From Rhodocyclaceae bacterium (lineage in GTDB: Bacteria > Pseudomonadota > Gammaproteobacteria > Burkholderiales > Rhodocyclaceae), in NCBI GenBank assembly GCA_020445665.1, contig JAGRGD010000098.1:1-32865 (forward strand): 32,865 bases of DNA. Direction: 5' to 3'. Of this stretch, positions 25,504 to 32,865 are shown piece after piece. The notes under the pieces are model-generated. The model saw nothing but the letters and a program-made list of their open reading frames with translations. It made no database searches and was not told the origin of the DNA. Made by a program: the position numbers and the translations under genes. Each line of letters starts with the position of its first letter. Position 1 is the first letter of the stretch.

Positions 25504-26760
25504 TCAGGTCGCCTGGCTGAAGAGGGCTTCCTGTTCGCCCTTCAGGCCGGTGTCACGCATCCAGCACAGCAACCGATGCAGCCCTTCGGGCAGGTCCTGG
25601 GCCAGGAGCTGCTCGCACAGGCGCCGGTCGCGCTCGCTCAGCGGGCGATGGTGGGGCAGGGCGGAGAGTGCCGCCGCGTCCATCCGCCAGGGGGTCCAGT
25701 CGAGGCCCCGGGCCTGCCACACTGCGCCGGCCTGCATCGCGATCTGCACGCCGTCCGGGTCGGGATCGCAGGCAATGGCGGCCGGTGCCGGCGCGACGAG
25801 CAGGAGCCGCTCTGCGGCCTCTCGCCACCACAGCGGGGGGTAGCCCGGCAGCCAGACGGCGCCCTCGTCTGACGGCAGCGTGCGGGCGACGTGGTCGAAA
25901 GCCGACCGGTTCTCGACCACCCGCCATCGGGTGGGTGCATCGATGATCGCATCGAGCGAATCGAGGGCCACGGCCGGCACGCCAACGAAGCCGCCCAGGG
26001 CGCCGCAGTCGATCTGGCCGGATGCGGTCGCCAGGCGGAACCGCCCAGCCAGCAACAGCAGCGGCACGTGATCGGCGATACCGTCGGCGGCCAGGTCGAT
26101 GACCGATTCGAGCCACTGCCACTCGGCGGTCGAGATGGCCTTGGTGTCGCCGCGCGCCTCATAGGCGAAGTCCCGCTTCGTCGCAGGCGCCCGCCCACCG
26201 TCGGCCTGGCGCCGCGACAGCAGCGCCTCGAGGAGGCCGAACCTGGCAATGGCGAGGCGTGGGGGCTTGTCCGCGAGGGTGGCGGCGGCGGCGCGGAGGT
26301 CGTCATCGACCAGATCGCGCTGCGCCAGCGCCTGCCAGTCCCGTGCGGCCTCGTCGGGATCAGCCAGGCCAAGCGCCTCGCGCAACGCGGCCGGATCGAG
26401 AAACCAGTAGCGTGTCGCCTGCCAGCCGTGGGCCGATTGCTGCTCTTCGGCGCACAACTGGCCGAGCACGAACAGATGCTCGATGAGGCGCAAGGCGTCG
26501 TTGGCGGCGTCCGCGCCCGCCTGGCGAAGGAGGGTATCGCGCCGGATCGGCCGATCGCCCAAAGCGCGTCGCAGCCACCGCTGGGCGATGGCACGCCAGG
26601 GCGCCGGCCAGGCACCGGCATCGGCGGGCTCGCGCGGGATCCGCTTGCGCATCCGGCGCCCGCGCAGGCTGGCGCGCATCGGGTCGCTGAGCCAGCAGGT
26701 GCTGACCCCGTCGCGGCCCACCGCCTGCCACTCGGCGGTGGCGGGGGTCACGCGGCCCAT
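25504..26760 (-). CDS. JetD-like Toprim/TopoVI-A-type protein (candidate plasmid-cleaving subunit)
   Basis: A 418-aa protein. Residues 50-240 are helical and winged-helix-like (RALGDRPIRRDTLLRQ). The FAYEARGDTKAIS stretch (198-210) resembles the conserved G-D-S/T-K element of DUF3322/DUF2220. The C-terminal Toprim domain has Glu283 in VVENRSAF, GYPP (306-309) and the metal-binding D-x-D-x-D in CDPDPDGVQIA (Asp332/334/336), ending with the GLKGEQEALF element similar to JetD's LEQE. In Wadjet, JetD is the nuclease that cuts looped circular DNA. The ATG at 26760 is 3 bp after the SMC stop codon. All expected acidic residues are present, so it should be active. Confidence 0.78.
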   Translation of the reverse strand: MGRVTPATAEWQAVGRDGVSTCWLSDPMRASLRGRRMRKRIPREPADAGAWPAPWRAIAQRWLRRALGDRPIRRDTLLRQAGADAANDALRLIEHLFVLGQLCAEEQQSAHGWQATRYWFLDPAALREALGLADPDEAARDWQALAQRDLVDDDLRAAAATLADKPPRLAIARFGLLEALLSRRQADGGRAPATKRDFAYEARGDTKAISTAEWQWLESVIDLAADGIADHVPLLLLAGRFRLATASGQIDCGALGGFVGVPAVALDSLDAIIDAPTRWRVVENRSAFDHVARTLPSDEGAVWLPGYPPLWWREAAERLLLVAPAPAAIACDPDPDGVQIAMQAGAVWQARGLDWTPWRMDAAALSALPHHRPLSERDRRLCEQLLAQDLPEGLHRLLCWMRDTGLKGEQEALFSQAT

Positions 26761-26763
26761 CGC

Positions 26764-29556
26764 TCAGGCCCGCTCGCGCAGCATCACGCCGATCGGCGGC
26801 GCCCAGGCCTCGGCCGGGGGTTTCTTGCGGGTCACCAGCGTCAGCTGCGCCGGCTCGAAGACGTTGGCGTTGTGGGTGACCGGCGTGGTGATCAGGTACT
26901 GGGCGCGGGTGGCCCGCAGGAAGCTGCCGACGCGGTCGATGTTGGCCACGTCGAGGTGTGCGAAGGGCTCGTCGATGAAGACGAAGCCGCCGGGCCGGGC
27001 GTCATCCATCAACAGGGCGATCAGCAGGATCAGCGATTTCATCACCTGCTGTCCGCCCGAGGCCTCGCCGTCGTTGAGGCCGACCGCGCCCTTGCGGTCG
27101 AAGTCGAAGCGCACGTCGAGCCCGGCCTGGGAGACCGCCAGGTCGTCGTTGTCGAGCATCGGCGTCGCGCACTCGACGCCGACATGGGCCAGCTCGCCCA
27201 GGGCGCGCAGGTTCTTGGCGTACTGGCGCACCGTGGCGCGGAGCTTCGCGATGTAGGCGGCGCGGGCCTCGTCGGTGTGGCGCCGCGCGGTGGCGCAGTA
27301 GCCCTGGCGCTGCTGGTAGTCCTGCTGGCGCTGGCCGACTTCGTCGCGCAGGCGCTCGGCCAGGGTCATCACGGTCGGATCGGTGATCCACTCGCCGTCG
27401 CCCAGGCGCGCCTCGAGGCGCTGCAGCTCCCGCCGGGCGCCGGCGGCCCCGTCGTAGCGCTCGGCCAGGAGGGCGATGCCGTCGCCGTCCAGCCATTCGG
27501 GTGCGAGGCTGCGGCGCTTGCGGCGAAGCAGGAGCAGGCGCTCCGCCTGGCTGCGGCGGCGGGGGCCGTTGTCGCGTGCGATGGTGGCGATGCGCTGCTC
27601 CAGCGCCTGTCGGTCGCGCCGGCGGCGATCGAGTTCGATGTCGATGCCGCGCAGCCGGTCGCCCGCGGCGTCGAGCTGTCGGCGGCTGGCATCGCGCTGC
27701 TGCTCGGCGCTCTGCTTCGCCTCGCGCGCTTCGTCGAGGGCCGCCTCGGCGGCGGCGTAGCGCTCGGCATTGGCCGCCAGCAGCTGGGCCGATTGCAGCC
27801 CGAGCAACTGCTGGCGCAGCGCCGAGAGGTGGTCGCGGGCGGCGTCGATTTGGGGCCGCAGGGTCTTCAGCTGCCCGTCCAGCGTCGCGACGTCCTGTTC
27901 CAGTGCGGCGATCCGCGCCTGACGCGCCAGTTCGCCGAAGTGAAAGTCGCGCGGCCGCCCGAGGTGGCGGGCGCCGCGGCGTTCGCGGTGGTAGCCGTCG
28001 CGGGTCAGCCACTCCTGGTCGGCGGGCAGGCCGCGCGCCGCTTCGACATCCTCGACGCGGCGAATCCGGTTCAGCAGATCGACCAGCCAGCGGGGCACCG
28101 GCGCCGTGAAGCGCACCACCTCGGCCAGGCTGCTGCTGCGGGGCGGCGCGGCCGCCTCGCGCTCGGGCACGACGAAGTGGCGGAAGCGCTCGCGCTCACC
28201 CAGGGCCCAGGCCCGGTGGCGATCGCCGTCGCGCTCGAGCAGCAGGACGTGGCGATAGGGGCGCAGCACCGCCTCCAGCGCACTTTGCCAGGCGGGGTCG
28301 GTGACCTCGACCGTCTCGGCCAGCGCCAGGTGGGCGATGCCTTCTTCCGCGAGCAGGGCGCGGAAGCGGCTGACCTCGGGGTCGCCCGGCGGCCCGCTGC
28401 GGCTGCGTGCGGCGCGCAGGTCTTCGCTGCGCGCCTCGAACTCGGCCACCTGGGCGCGCTCCTCGTTGCGCAGGCTGCTCAAGGCCGCTTCGGCGGCTTC
28501 GTGGGCCTGCTCGAGGGCGACCGCGTCCTGGCCGTGCTCGGCGGCGACGCGCTGGCGCAGGGCGTCGCGCTCTTCGAGCGCCTTGTCGATGTCGCGCAGT
28601 CGGTCGTGGGCGGCCAGCAGGGCCTGCTCGCTCTCCCGGTCGGTGTCGCGCAGCGCGGTGCGTTCGGCCTCGGCGGCGGCGCGCTCGCCGGAGACCCGTT
28701 CGATGGCCTCGGCCTGGGCGCGCAGTTCGGCCTGGCGGGCGGTGCGCTCGTGGTTCAGCGCGACCAGCTCGGTGCGCTCTGCGTTGGTGGTGCGCAGCAG
28801 CTCGGCCACCTCGAGCCGGGGCACGATCTCGCCGCGCAGGGCGTCTATCTCGTCGTGCAGGCGCTTCCATTCAAGGTAGCGGTCAGCCTCGAGCCGCTTG
28901 GCTTCGGCCTGGGCCGAGAGGCGGGCCAGATCGAGCCCCAGCGCGTCGAGCTCCCGCTCCGCATTGCGCTGCTCCTCGCGCGCGGCGTCGTAGTTGTCGA
29001 GCACCTCCTTGTCGCCGAAGACGTCGAAGACGAGTTCGAGCAGGGCCTTCGGTGAATACTCGCAGAGCTTGTCGGTGTCGCCCTGCTCGAGGGACAGGAC
29101 CTTGGCGATGGCGGGCGTCAGCCCGCCCCAGGCGAGGCGGTTCTGGTAGTCGCGCAGGCCGGCCCAGTCGGTGCCGTCCTCGATCGCCTCGATCGCGATG
29201 TCGCCGTCGAGGATGGCGTAGTCGCGGGTCCAGTCGCCGCCTGCCTTGCGGATCCGGCACACCAGGGTCACGTCGTCATGGAGGCACGGGAAGAAGGGCC
29301 GTCGCCCGGACAGGCCGGGCTGGTTGGCGACGACCGCGCGGATCCAGGCGAAGCTGCGGTCGGCGCGGCGCACGTAGCGGCGGAAATCGCGCTTGCCCGA
29401 GCAGCGCAGGGCGAAGAGGGTGCGCAGGGCGTCGAGAAGGGTCGTCTTGCCGGAGCCGTTGGGACCGACGATGGTGATGATCTGCGCGTCGAGGGGCAGC
29501 GAGAAGCGGCGCCAGAAATCCCAGTGGACGAGTTCAAGCTGTTTGATGTGGAACAT
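26764..29556 (-). CDS. compact SMC-family ATPase (JetC-like)
   Basis: A 930-aa SMC protein. Walker A is GPNGSGKTT (31-39). The Q-loop/head insert EQGDTDKLCEYSPKALLELV (157-176) resembles bona fide SMC proteins. Long coiled coils span about 185-390 and 540-740; the hinge region is about 395-535 (VTDPAWQSALEAVL ... LTRDGYHRERRGARHLG). The signature is EASGGQQ (831-837) and Walker B GGFVFIDEPFAHLD (856-869), followed by a D-loop. Its length is below canonical SMC (about 1150-1200) and MukB (about 1500) and near or shorter than most JetC. It should form ATP-dependent loop-extruding dimers with the two upstream proteins. The start overlaps nothing and is 2 bp after the racemase stop. Confidence 0.88.
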   Translation of the reverse strand: MFHIKQLELVHWDFWRRFSLPLDAQIITIVGPNGSGKTTLLDALRTLFALRCSGKRDFRRYVRRADRSFAWIRAVVANQPGLSGRRPFFPCLHDDVTLVCRIRKAGGDWTRDYAILDGDIAIEAIEDGTDWAGLRDYQNRLAWGGLTPAIAKVLSLEQGDTDKLCEYSPKALLELVFDVFGDKEVLDNYDAAREEQRNAERELDALGLDLARLSAQAEAKRLEADRYLEWKRLHDEIDALRGEIVPRLEVAELLRTTNAERTELVALNHERTARQAELRAQAEAIERVSGERAAAEAERTALRDTDRESEQALLAAHDRLRDIDKALEERDALRQRVAAEHGQDAVALEQAHEAAEAALSSLRNEERAQVAEFEARSEDLRAARSRSGPPGDPEVSRFRALLAEEGIAHLALAETVEVTDPAWQSALEAVLRPYRHVLLLERDGDRHRAWALGERERFRHFVVPEREAAAPPRSSSLAEVVRFTAPVPRWLVDLLNRIRRVEDVEAARGLPADQEWLTRDGYHRERRGARHLGRPRDFHFGELARQARIAALEQDVATLDGQLKTLRPQIDAARDHLSALRQQLLGLQSAQLLAANAERYAAAEAALDEAREAKQSAEQQRDASRRQLDAAGDRLRGIDIELDRRRRDRQALEQRIATIARDNGPRRRSQAERLLLLRRKRRSLAPEWLDGDGIALLAERYDGAAGARRELQRLEARLGDGEWITDPTVMTLAERLRDEVGQRQQDYQQRQGYCATARRHTDEARAAYIAKLRATVRQYAKNLRALGELAHVGVECATPMLDNDDLAVSQAGLDVRFDFDRKGAVGLNDGEASGGQQVMKSLILLIALLMDDARPGGFVFIDEPFAHLDVANIDRVGSFLRATRAQYLITTPVTHNANVFEPAQLTLVTRKKPPAEAWAPPIGVMLRERA

Positions 29557-29558
29557 GG

Positions 29559-30290
29559 TCAGCGCTCAGGGGCAGGCGGCAGCACGCCGTCGAGGGCGAA
29601 GCGCACACCGGCTTCGGCGTGGATGGCGGTGGTGTCGAAGACGGGGCAGGAGACGTCGTCCGGCCCGATCAGGAGCCCGATCTCGGTGCAGCCGAGGATG
29701 ACGCCCTCGGCCCCGTCGGCGAGCAGACGGGCGACGGCCTCGCGATAGATGCTGCGGGAGGCGGCCTCGCACCGCCCCAGGCAGAGCTCCTCGTAGATCA
29801 CCCGGTTGATCTCGGCGCGGGCGTCGGCCCCGGGGGTCCGAACATCGAGGCCGTGGGCGAGCAGCCTGCCCCGGTAGAAATCCTGCTCCATGGTGTATCG
29901 GGTGCCGAGCAGGGCCACGTGCGACAAGCCCGCGGAGCGGATCGCCGCAGCGGTGGCATCGGCAATGTGGATCAGGGGCAGGCCGCTGGCCGCCTCGACC
30001 GCGCCCGCCACCTTGTGCATGGTGTTGGTCGCGATCAGGATGGCCTCGGCCCCGGCGCGGGCGAGGCCGGCCGCCGCGTCGGCCAGCTGGGCGCCGGCAC
30101 CGTCCCAGTCGCCCGCCGCCTGGCAGGCCTCGATGGTGGCGAAGTCCACGCTGTGGACCACCAGGCGGGCCGAGTGCAGGCCCCCCAGGCGTGCCTTCAC
30201 GCCCTCGTTGAGCAGCCGGTAGTAGGTGGCGGTGGATTCCCAGCTCATGCCGCCGATGATGCCGAGCAGGGGCAGGGACTGCTCAGTCAT
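29559..30290 (-). CDS. aspartate/glutamate racemase family protein (YgeA-type)
   Basis: A 243-aa cofactor-independent racemase. The N-terminus LGIIGGMSWESTATYYRLLN and IATNTMHKVA (86-95) are YgeA-like; the first catalytic position is Thr88 rather than Cys, as in E. coli YgeA (L-Asp/Glu-specific), and the second is Cys201 in ILGCTEIGLL. It would interconvert L- and D-forms of an acidic amino acid in the cytoplasm. The ATG at 30290 overlaps the JetB-like gene's stop by 8 nt and its stop is 2 bp before the SMC start, so it is translated as part of the accessory operon. Why a racemase sits there is unknown; a signalling or protein-modification role is speculation. Confidence 0.9.
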   Translation of the reverse strand: MTEQSLPLLGIIGGMSWESTATYYRLLNEGVKARLGGLHSARLVVHSVDFATIEACQAAGDWDGAGAQLADAAAGLARAGAEAILIATNTMHKVAGAVEAASGLPLIHIADATAAAIRSAGLSHVALLGTRYTMEQDFYRGRLLAHGLDVRTPGADARAEINRVIYEELCLGRCEAASRSIYREAVARLLADGAEGVILGCTEIGLLIGPDDVSCPVFDTTAIHAEAGVRFALDGVLPPAPER

Positions 30291-30990
30291 CGATGTCCCC
30301 GGCGTCTTCGTCGTCCGCATCCTGGGCGACGTCGAAGGCGTTGCGGTCGGGCAGCACGCGCCCGGCACCGGCCAGCACCTCGGCGAGGGTGCCCGAAATG
30401 ACCCGGTCGGCCATTACCCGATAGTCGAGCAGGACATCGAGCAGCGGGCCCTCGTGGATCACGCCCTGGCGGCGCTCGATGAAACCGAGCCGGGCCAGCT
30501 TCCCAAGCATGAAGTTGCGCACCTTGGTCTTGCCACCGAGGCGGGCACCGAAGTCGGCGATCAGCGAGGCCTCGGACAGGCCGGCCGACACGCCATCGCC
30601 GTGCTCGACCGGCTTGTCGGTGCCGAACATGTCCTCCTGCCCCTCGTTGGCGAGATCCTGGCGGGTGACCTGGCGCTCGCGTTTGGGCAGCACGATCAGC
30701 GACCAGATGATCACCAGCAGCGCCACCTCGTCGCGGGTCAGGCCCAGGTTGCTGGCGGCGTATTCGCGGCCGGCGCCGAACACCGGCTCGTGCATCTCGG
30801 CGGTGAGGCCGACGGAGACGTGGGCAGCGTAGGGGTTGTCGAGCAGTTGCAGGCCAACCGCCTCGAGGCGACGCTCCAGTTCGCCGCGAAAGCTCTCGTC
30901 CACCAGGGCGCGGCGGACCAGGCGATCGTTTCGCGGCAGTGCGCGGGTGGCCAGCAGGCGCGCGGTGAGGGTGCGGATATCGTGTTCCAT
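30283..30990 (-). CDS. JetB-like KITE/MukE-type protein
   Basis: A 235-aa protein of tandem winged helices, as in MukE/MksE/DUF4194. NLGLTRDEVALLVIIWSLIVL (about residues 81-101) is the characteristic hydrophobic helix of the first domain. GKTKVRNFMLGKLARLGFIERR looks like the recognition part of the second wing. The C-terminus is acidic (DADDEDAGDIDD). It would bind the kleisin-like partner and modulate the SMC ATPase. It starts 6 bp after the JetA-like stop and its 3' end overlaps the racemase start. The family assignment is by pattern; sequence similarity to JetB is only moderate. Confidence 0.72.
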   Translation of the reverse strand: MEHDIRTLTARLLATRALPRNDRLVRRALVDESFRGELERRLEAVGLQLLDNPYAAHVSVGLTAEMHEPVFGAGREYAASNLGLTRDEVALLVIIWSLIVLPKRERQVTRQDLANEGQEDMFGTDKPVEHGDGVSAGLSEASLIADFGARLGGKTKVRNFMLGKLARLGFIERRQGVIHEGPLLDVLLDYRVMADRVISGTLAEVLAGAGRVLPDRNAFDVAQDADDEDAGDIDD

Positions 30991-30996
30991 CGTCGT

Positions 30997-32268
30997 TCAG
31001 GGCTCCGCTGAAGGCCGCGGGCGGACATCGCCGCGGCTGACAGCTTCGATTTCGTCATGTCCGACCGTCTCAAGGCCGGTTTCGAAGCGGACCGCCAGGG
31101 GCACCTGCATGAAGGCCCCGATCGGACCTTCGGCGGGGCTGGCCTCGCTGCCGTCGGCCAGGAGCGCGAGCAGCGAGAGGCGGTAGCTGGCGGCGCCGAA
31201 GCCGCCGCCCGCGACGGTCGGACCGAGCGGCGCGGCGGCGTCGATGGCGCGCAGGCGGTCGGTGAAGTGCTCGAGCAGGCGCAGGTCCTCCACCTCGGGC
31301 GCCGCCCCCACGTCGGCGGCGTCGGGCGGCGGCAGGGTGAGGTCGGCCTCGGCGCGGCGCACGTCGTCCGACAGCACCAGCTCGGCGCGGTCGAGCAGTT
31401 CGTGACCCCCGGCCAGCAGGGCCGGAGACGGCGGCACGACGGCGGCCCCGCCGGCCAGCGCAGCCAGCTGATCGGTCGGCAGGCCGCGAAGCCACGCCGA
31501 GACGTCCGATGACGAGATACCCGAGGCACCCAGCGTCACCCGCTGGGACTCGATCTTGTTCAGCGCCCGCTGGAAGGCGGCGTCGACCCGTGCCAGCCGG
31601 GACTGGGCGAGGCCGATGCGCTGGGCGACGCGGGCGATCTCGAAGTCGACCTCGGGATCGGCCAGCAGGCGGTTGAGGAGACCCGTCCCGCGGTCCAGCC
31701 AGCGCCCGTTGGCGGCCAGCCGCCGGCGGGCGTCGACGATGCGGAACTCGGACCCGGAGGCGATCGCGTCCTCGAAGTGCAGGGTCAGGTCGTTGAGCTT
31801 GCCGAGCAGGTGGCCCAGGGCTTGCGGCGTCATGCTGCCGGTGGCTTCCAGGCCCGCCAGCTGGGCGGTCAGGAAGCCCAGCTCGGCATCCTCCTCGGCC
31901 GCGAACTGCAGCAGCGCCGACAGGGCGACGACCGCATTGCGCCCCAGGTCGCTGAGCCGGTAGTGGCCGTCGTCGCCGAACTGGAGCAGCGCGTGCTCGC
32001 GCAGGCGCTTGAGCACCGTCTCGAGCTTGACCGGGTCGAGGTAGGCGAAGCGCTGGCGCAGCCCGTCCGGCGTCCAGCGCGGGGCCTCCGCCTCGTGGCC
32101 GATCTCGCGCAGCACCAGCAGGCGCATCAGCACCTCGGCATCGCTGCCGCGGAACAGCGAGACGAAGCTGCCGAGCACGCCCCGCGCGTGCAGCAGCGAT
32201 GCCAGTTCGGGGACGTCGTCGGCGCTGACGCCGGCCGCCAGTACCTCGGACAGGTCGGCGTCAAGCAT
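30997..32268 (-). CDS. JetA-like winged-helix/kleisin-type protein
   Basis: A 423-aa protein, first in the accessory operon. The N-terminal 130 residues are winged-helix-like (LETVLKRLREHALLQFGDDGHYRLSDLG). A helical middle part (about 145-260, with LNDLTLHFEDAI and ALNKIESQRVTL) resembles the coiled SMC-neck-binding region of kleisins. The remaining C-terminal region is alpha/beta and Ala/Pro-rich. I do not recognise DUF3375 by sequence alone; the assignment rests on position, size and fold pattern. The ATG at 32268 lies 21 bp after the prfB stop codon, leaving little room for a promoter, so it is probably read through from prfB. Confidence 0.65.
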   Translation of the reverse strand: MLDADLSEVLAAGVSADDVPELASLLHARGVLGSFVSLFRGSDAEVLMRLLVLREIGHEAEAPRWTPDGLRQRFAYLDPVKLETVLKRLREHALLQFGDDGHYRLSDLGRNAVVALSALLQFAAEEDAELGFLTAQLAGLEATGSMTPQALGHLLGKLNDLTLHFEDAIASGSEFRIVDARRRLAANGRWLDRGTGLLNRLLADPEVDFEIARVAQRIGLAQSRLARVDAAFQRALNKIESQRVTLGASGISSSDVSAWLRGLPTDQLAALAGGAAVVPPSPALLAGGHELLDRAELVLSDDVRRAEADLTLPPPDAADVGAAPEVEDLRLLEHFTDRLRAIDAAAPLGPTVAGGGFGAASYRLSLLALLADGSEASPAEGPIGAFMQVPLAVRFETGLETVGHDEIEAVSRGDVRPRPSAEP

Positions 32269-32289
32269 GGCTCGGTGGATCCGGCGGGC

Positions 32290-32865
32290 TCAGACGCCCT
32301 GCTTGAGGCTGGCCTGGATGAATCCGTCGAGGTCGCCGTCGAGCACCGCCTGGGTGTTGCCCACCTCGAAGCTGGTGCGCAGGTCCTTGATGCGGCTCTG
32401 GTCGAGTACGTAGGAGCGGATCTGGTGACCCCAGCCGATGTCGCTCTTGGCGTCCTCGAGCTGCTGCTGCTCGGTCTGGCGCTTGCGCAGCTCCAGTTCG
32501 TAGAGGCGCGCGCGCAGCATCTTCCACGCTTCATCCCGGTTGCGGTGCTGGGAGCGGTCGTTCTGGCACTGGACCACGATGCCCGTGGGCTCGTGGGTCA
32601 GGCGCACGGCGGAGTCGGTCTTGTTGATGTGCTGGCCACCGGCGCCGGATGCGCGGTAGGTGTCGGTGCGCACGTCGGCCGGGTTGATCTCGATCTCGAT
32701 CGAGTCATCGACCTCGGGGTAGACGACGACCGAGCAGAAGCTGGTGTGGCGGCGGGCGTTGGAGTCGAAGGGCGATTTCCGCACCAGACGGTGGATGCCG
32801 GTCTCGGTGCGCAGGAAACCGTAGGCGTACTCGCCGTCCACCTTGATCGTCGCGCTCTTGATGCC
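32290..32865 (-). CDS. prfB: peptide chain release factor 2, C-terminal part
   Basis: Partial gene running off the right edge of the window; about 191 C-terminal residues are present. The stop-codon-reading tripeptide SPF is in [16 protein letters not shown] and the peptidyl-hydrolysis motif GGQ is in [33 protein letters not shown] and [22 protein letters not shown] follow as in E. coli RF2, ending ASLKQGV. The SPF signature distinguishes it from RF1 (PxT). The programmed frameshift site near the start codon is outside the window. Confidence 0.97.
   Translation of the reverse strand, partial: GIKSATIKVDGEYAYGFLRTETGIHRLVRKSPFDSNARRHTSFCSVVVYPEVDDSIEIEINPADVRTDTYRASGAGGQHINKTDSAVRLTHEPTGIVVQCQNDRSQHRNRDEAWKMLRARLYELELRKRQTEQQQLEDAKSDIGWGHQIRSYVLDQSRIKDLRTSFEVGNTQAVLDGDLDGFIQASLKQGV

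Larger units (their letters stand above)
25504..32268 (-). other. Wadjet-like SMC operon with embedded racemase (candidate defence system)
   Basis: Five genes read in one direction with gaps of 6, -8, 2 and 3 bp: winged-helix (JetA-like), KITE-like (JetB-like), Asp/Glu racemase, SMC ATPase (JetC-like), Toprim protein (JetD-like). Four of the five match in order and type the JetABCD/MksBEFG anti-plasmid condensin. The racemase is not part of any Wadjet type I know. The first start codon is 21 bp after the prfB stop codon. Defence function is inferred from architecture. Confidence 0.7.

Noticed and set aside
25891-29055. A plus-strand open frame of over 1000 codons antisense to the SMC and Toprim genes.
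   Set aside because: High GC and strong codon bias leave antisense frames open. Its translation has no recognisable domain, whereas the minus strand encodes clear Walker A, ABC signature and Toprim motifs.
25504-32268. The SMC operon considered as housekeeping MukBEF or SMC-ScpAB.
   Set aside because: It has an added Toprim protein and tight four-gene Wadjet order, MukB is much longer, and ScpA/ScpB signatures are not seen.

Overview
This is a high-GC, gene-dense bacterial window with mostly tight or overlapping gene junctions. The gene families suggest a proteobacterium, most likely a gammaproteobacterium: fused MnmC, class II LysS with PrfB, a ChaN-type lipoprotein, a QseBC-type two-component pair and SHP/diheme cytochromes. 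I cannot name a genus from the sequence alone. The window opens inside a tRNA gene (probably tRNA-Val, anticodon CAC) and closes inside prfB.

Left part (1-9940). The order is gltX (+); a phospholipase-D/cardiolipin-synthase-like lipoprotein (-); a two-gene unit (+) of a membrane-anchored unknown and a short protein with CblC/QueG-like and double [4Fe-4S]-type motifs; a secreted beta-propeller-like protein (-); a second, larger PLD-family lipoprotein (-); then a ChaN-like lipoprotein and a HIT hydrolase (+). Several of these are exported envelope proteins.

Middle (9943-20124). A minus-strand operon encodes an exported caspase-like (C14) protein followed by two tandem paralogous lipoproteins with OmpA-type C-termini. 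Divergent from it is a plus-strand operon for a DUF1924/SHP-type monoheme cytochrome, a diheme cytochrome c, a b-type membrane cytochrome, and a response regulator and histidine kinase. A direct repeat ATTAAG-N5-TTTAAG, resembling PmrA/QseB boxes, lies 49 bp upstream of the first cytochrome gene and suggests autoregulation. Next come, on the minus strand, an alpha/beta hydrolase, an ankyrin-repeat protein with a 13-residue Pro/Glu/Lys tandem repeat and an NTF2-like C-terminus, and a glycine-zipper protein.

Right part (20231-32865), all minus strand. In transcription order: prfB, then a five-gene accessory operon, then a diguanylate cyclase, lysS, a small unknown gene and mnmC. The accessory operon is the most striking feature. 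It encodes a winged-helix/kleisin-like protein, a KITE/MukE-like protein, a YgeA-type aspartate/glutamate racemase, a compact SMC ATPase (930 aa, with hinge) and a Toprim/TopoVI-A-like protein. Except for the racemase this is the architecture of Wadjet (JetABCD)/MksBEFG anti-plasmid condensins, but the SMC head resembles canonical SMC more than MukB/JetC. The racemase is translationally coupled between the JetB-like and JetC-like genes. The whole cassette separates prfB from lysS, which are adjacent in many proteobacteria, and begins 21 bp after the prfB stop codon. I regard it as a candidate divergent Wadjet-like system with an unexpected extra gene.
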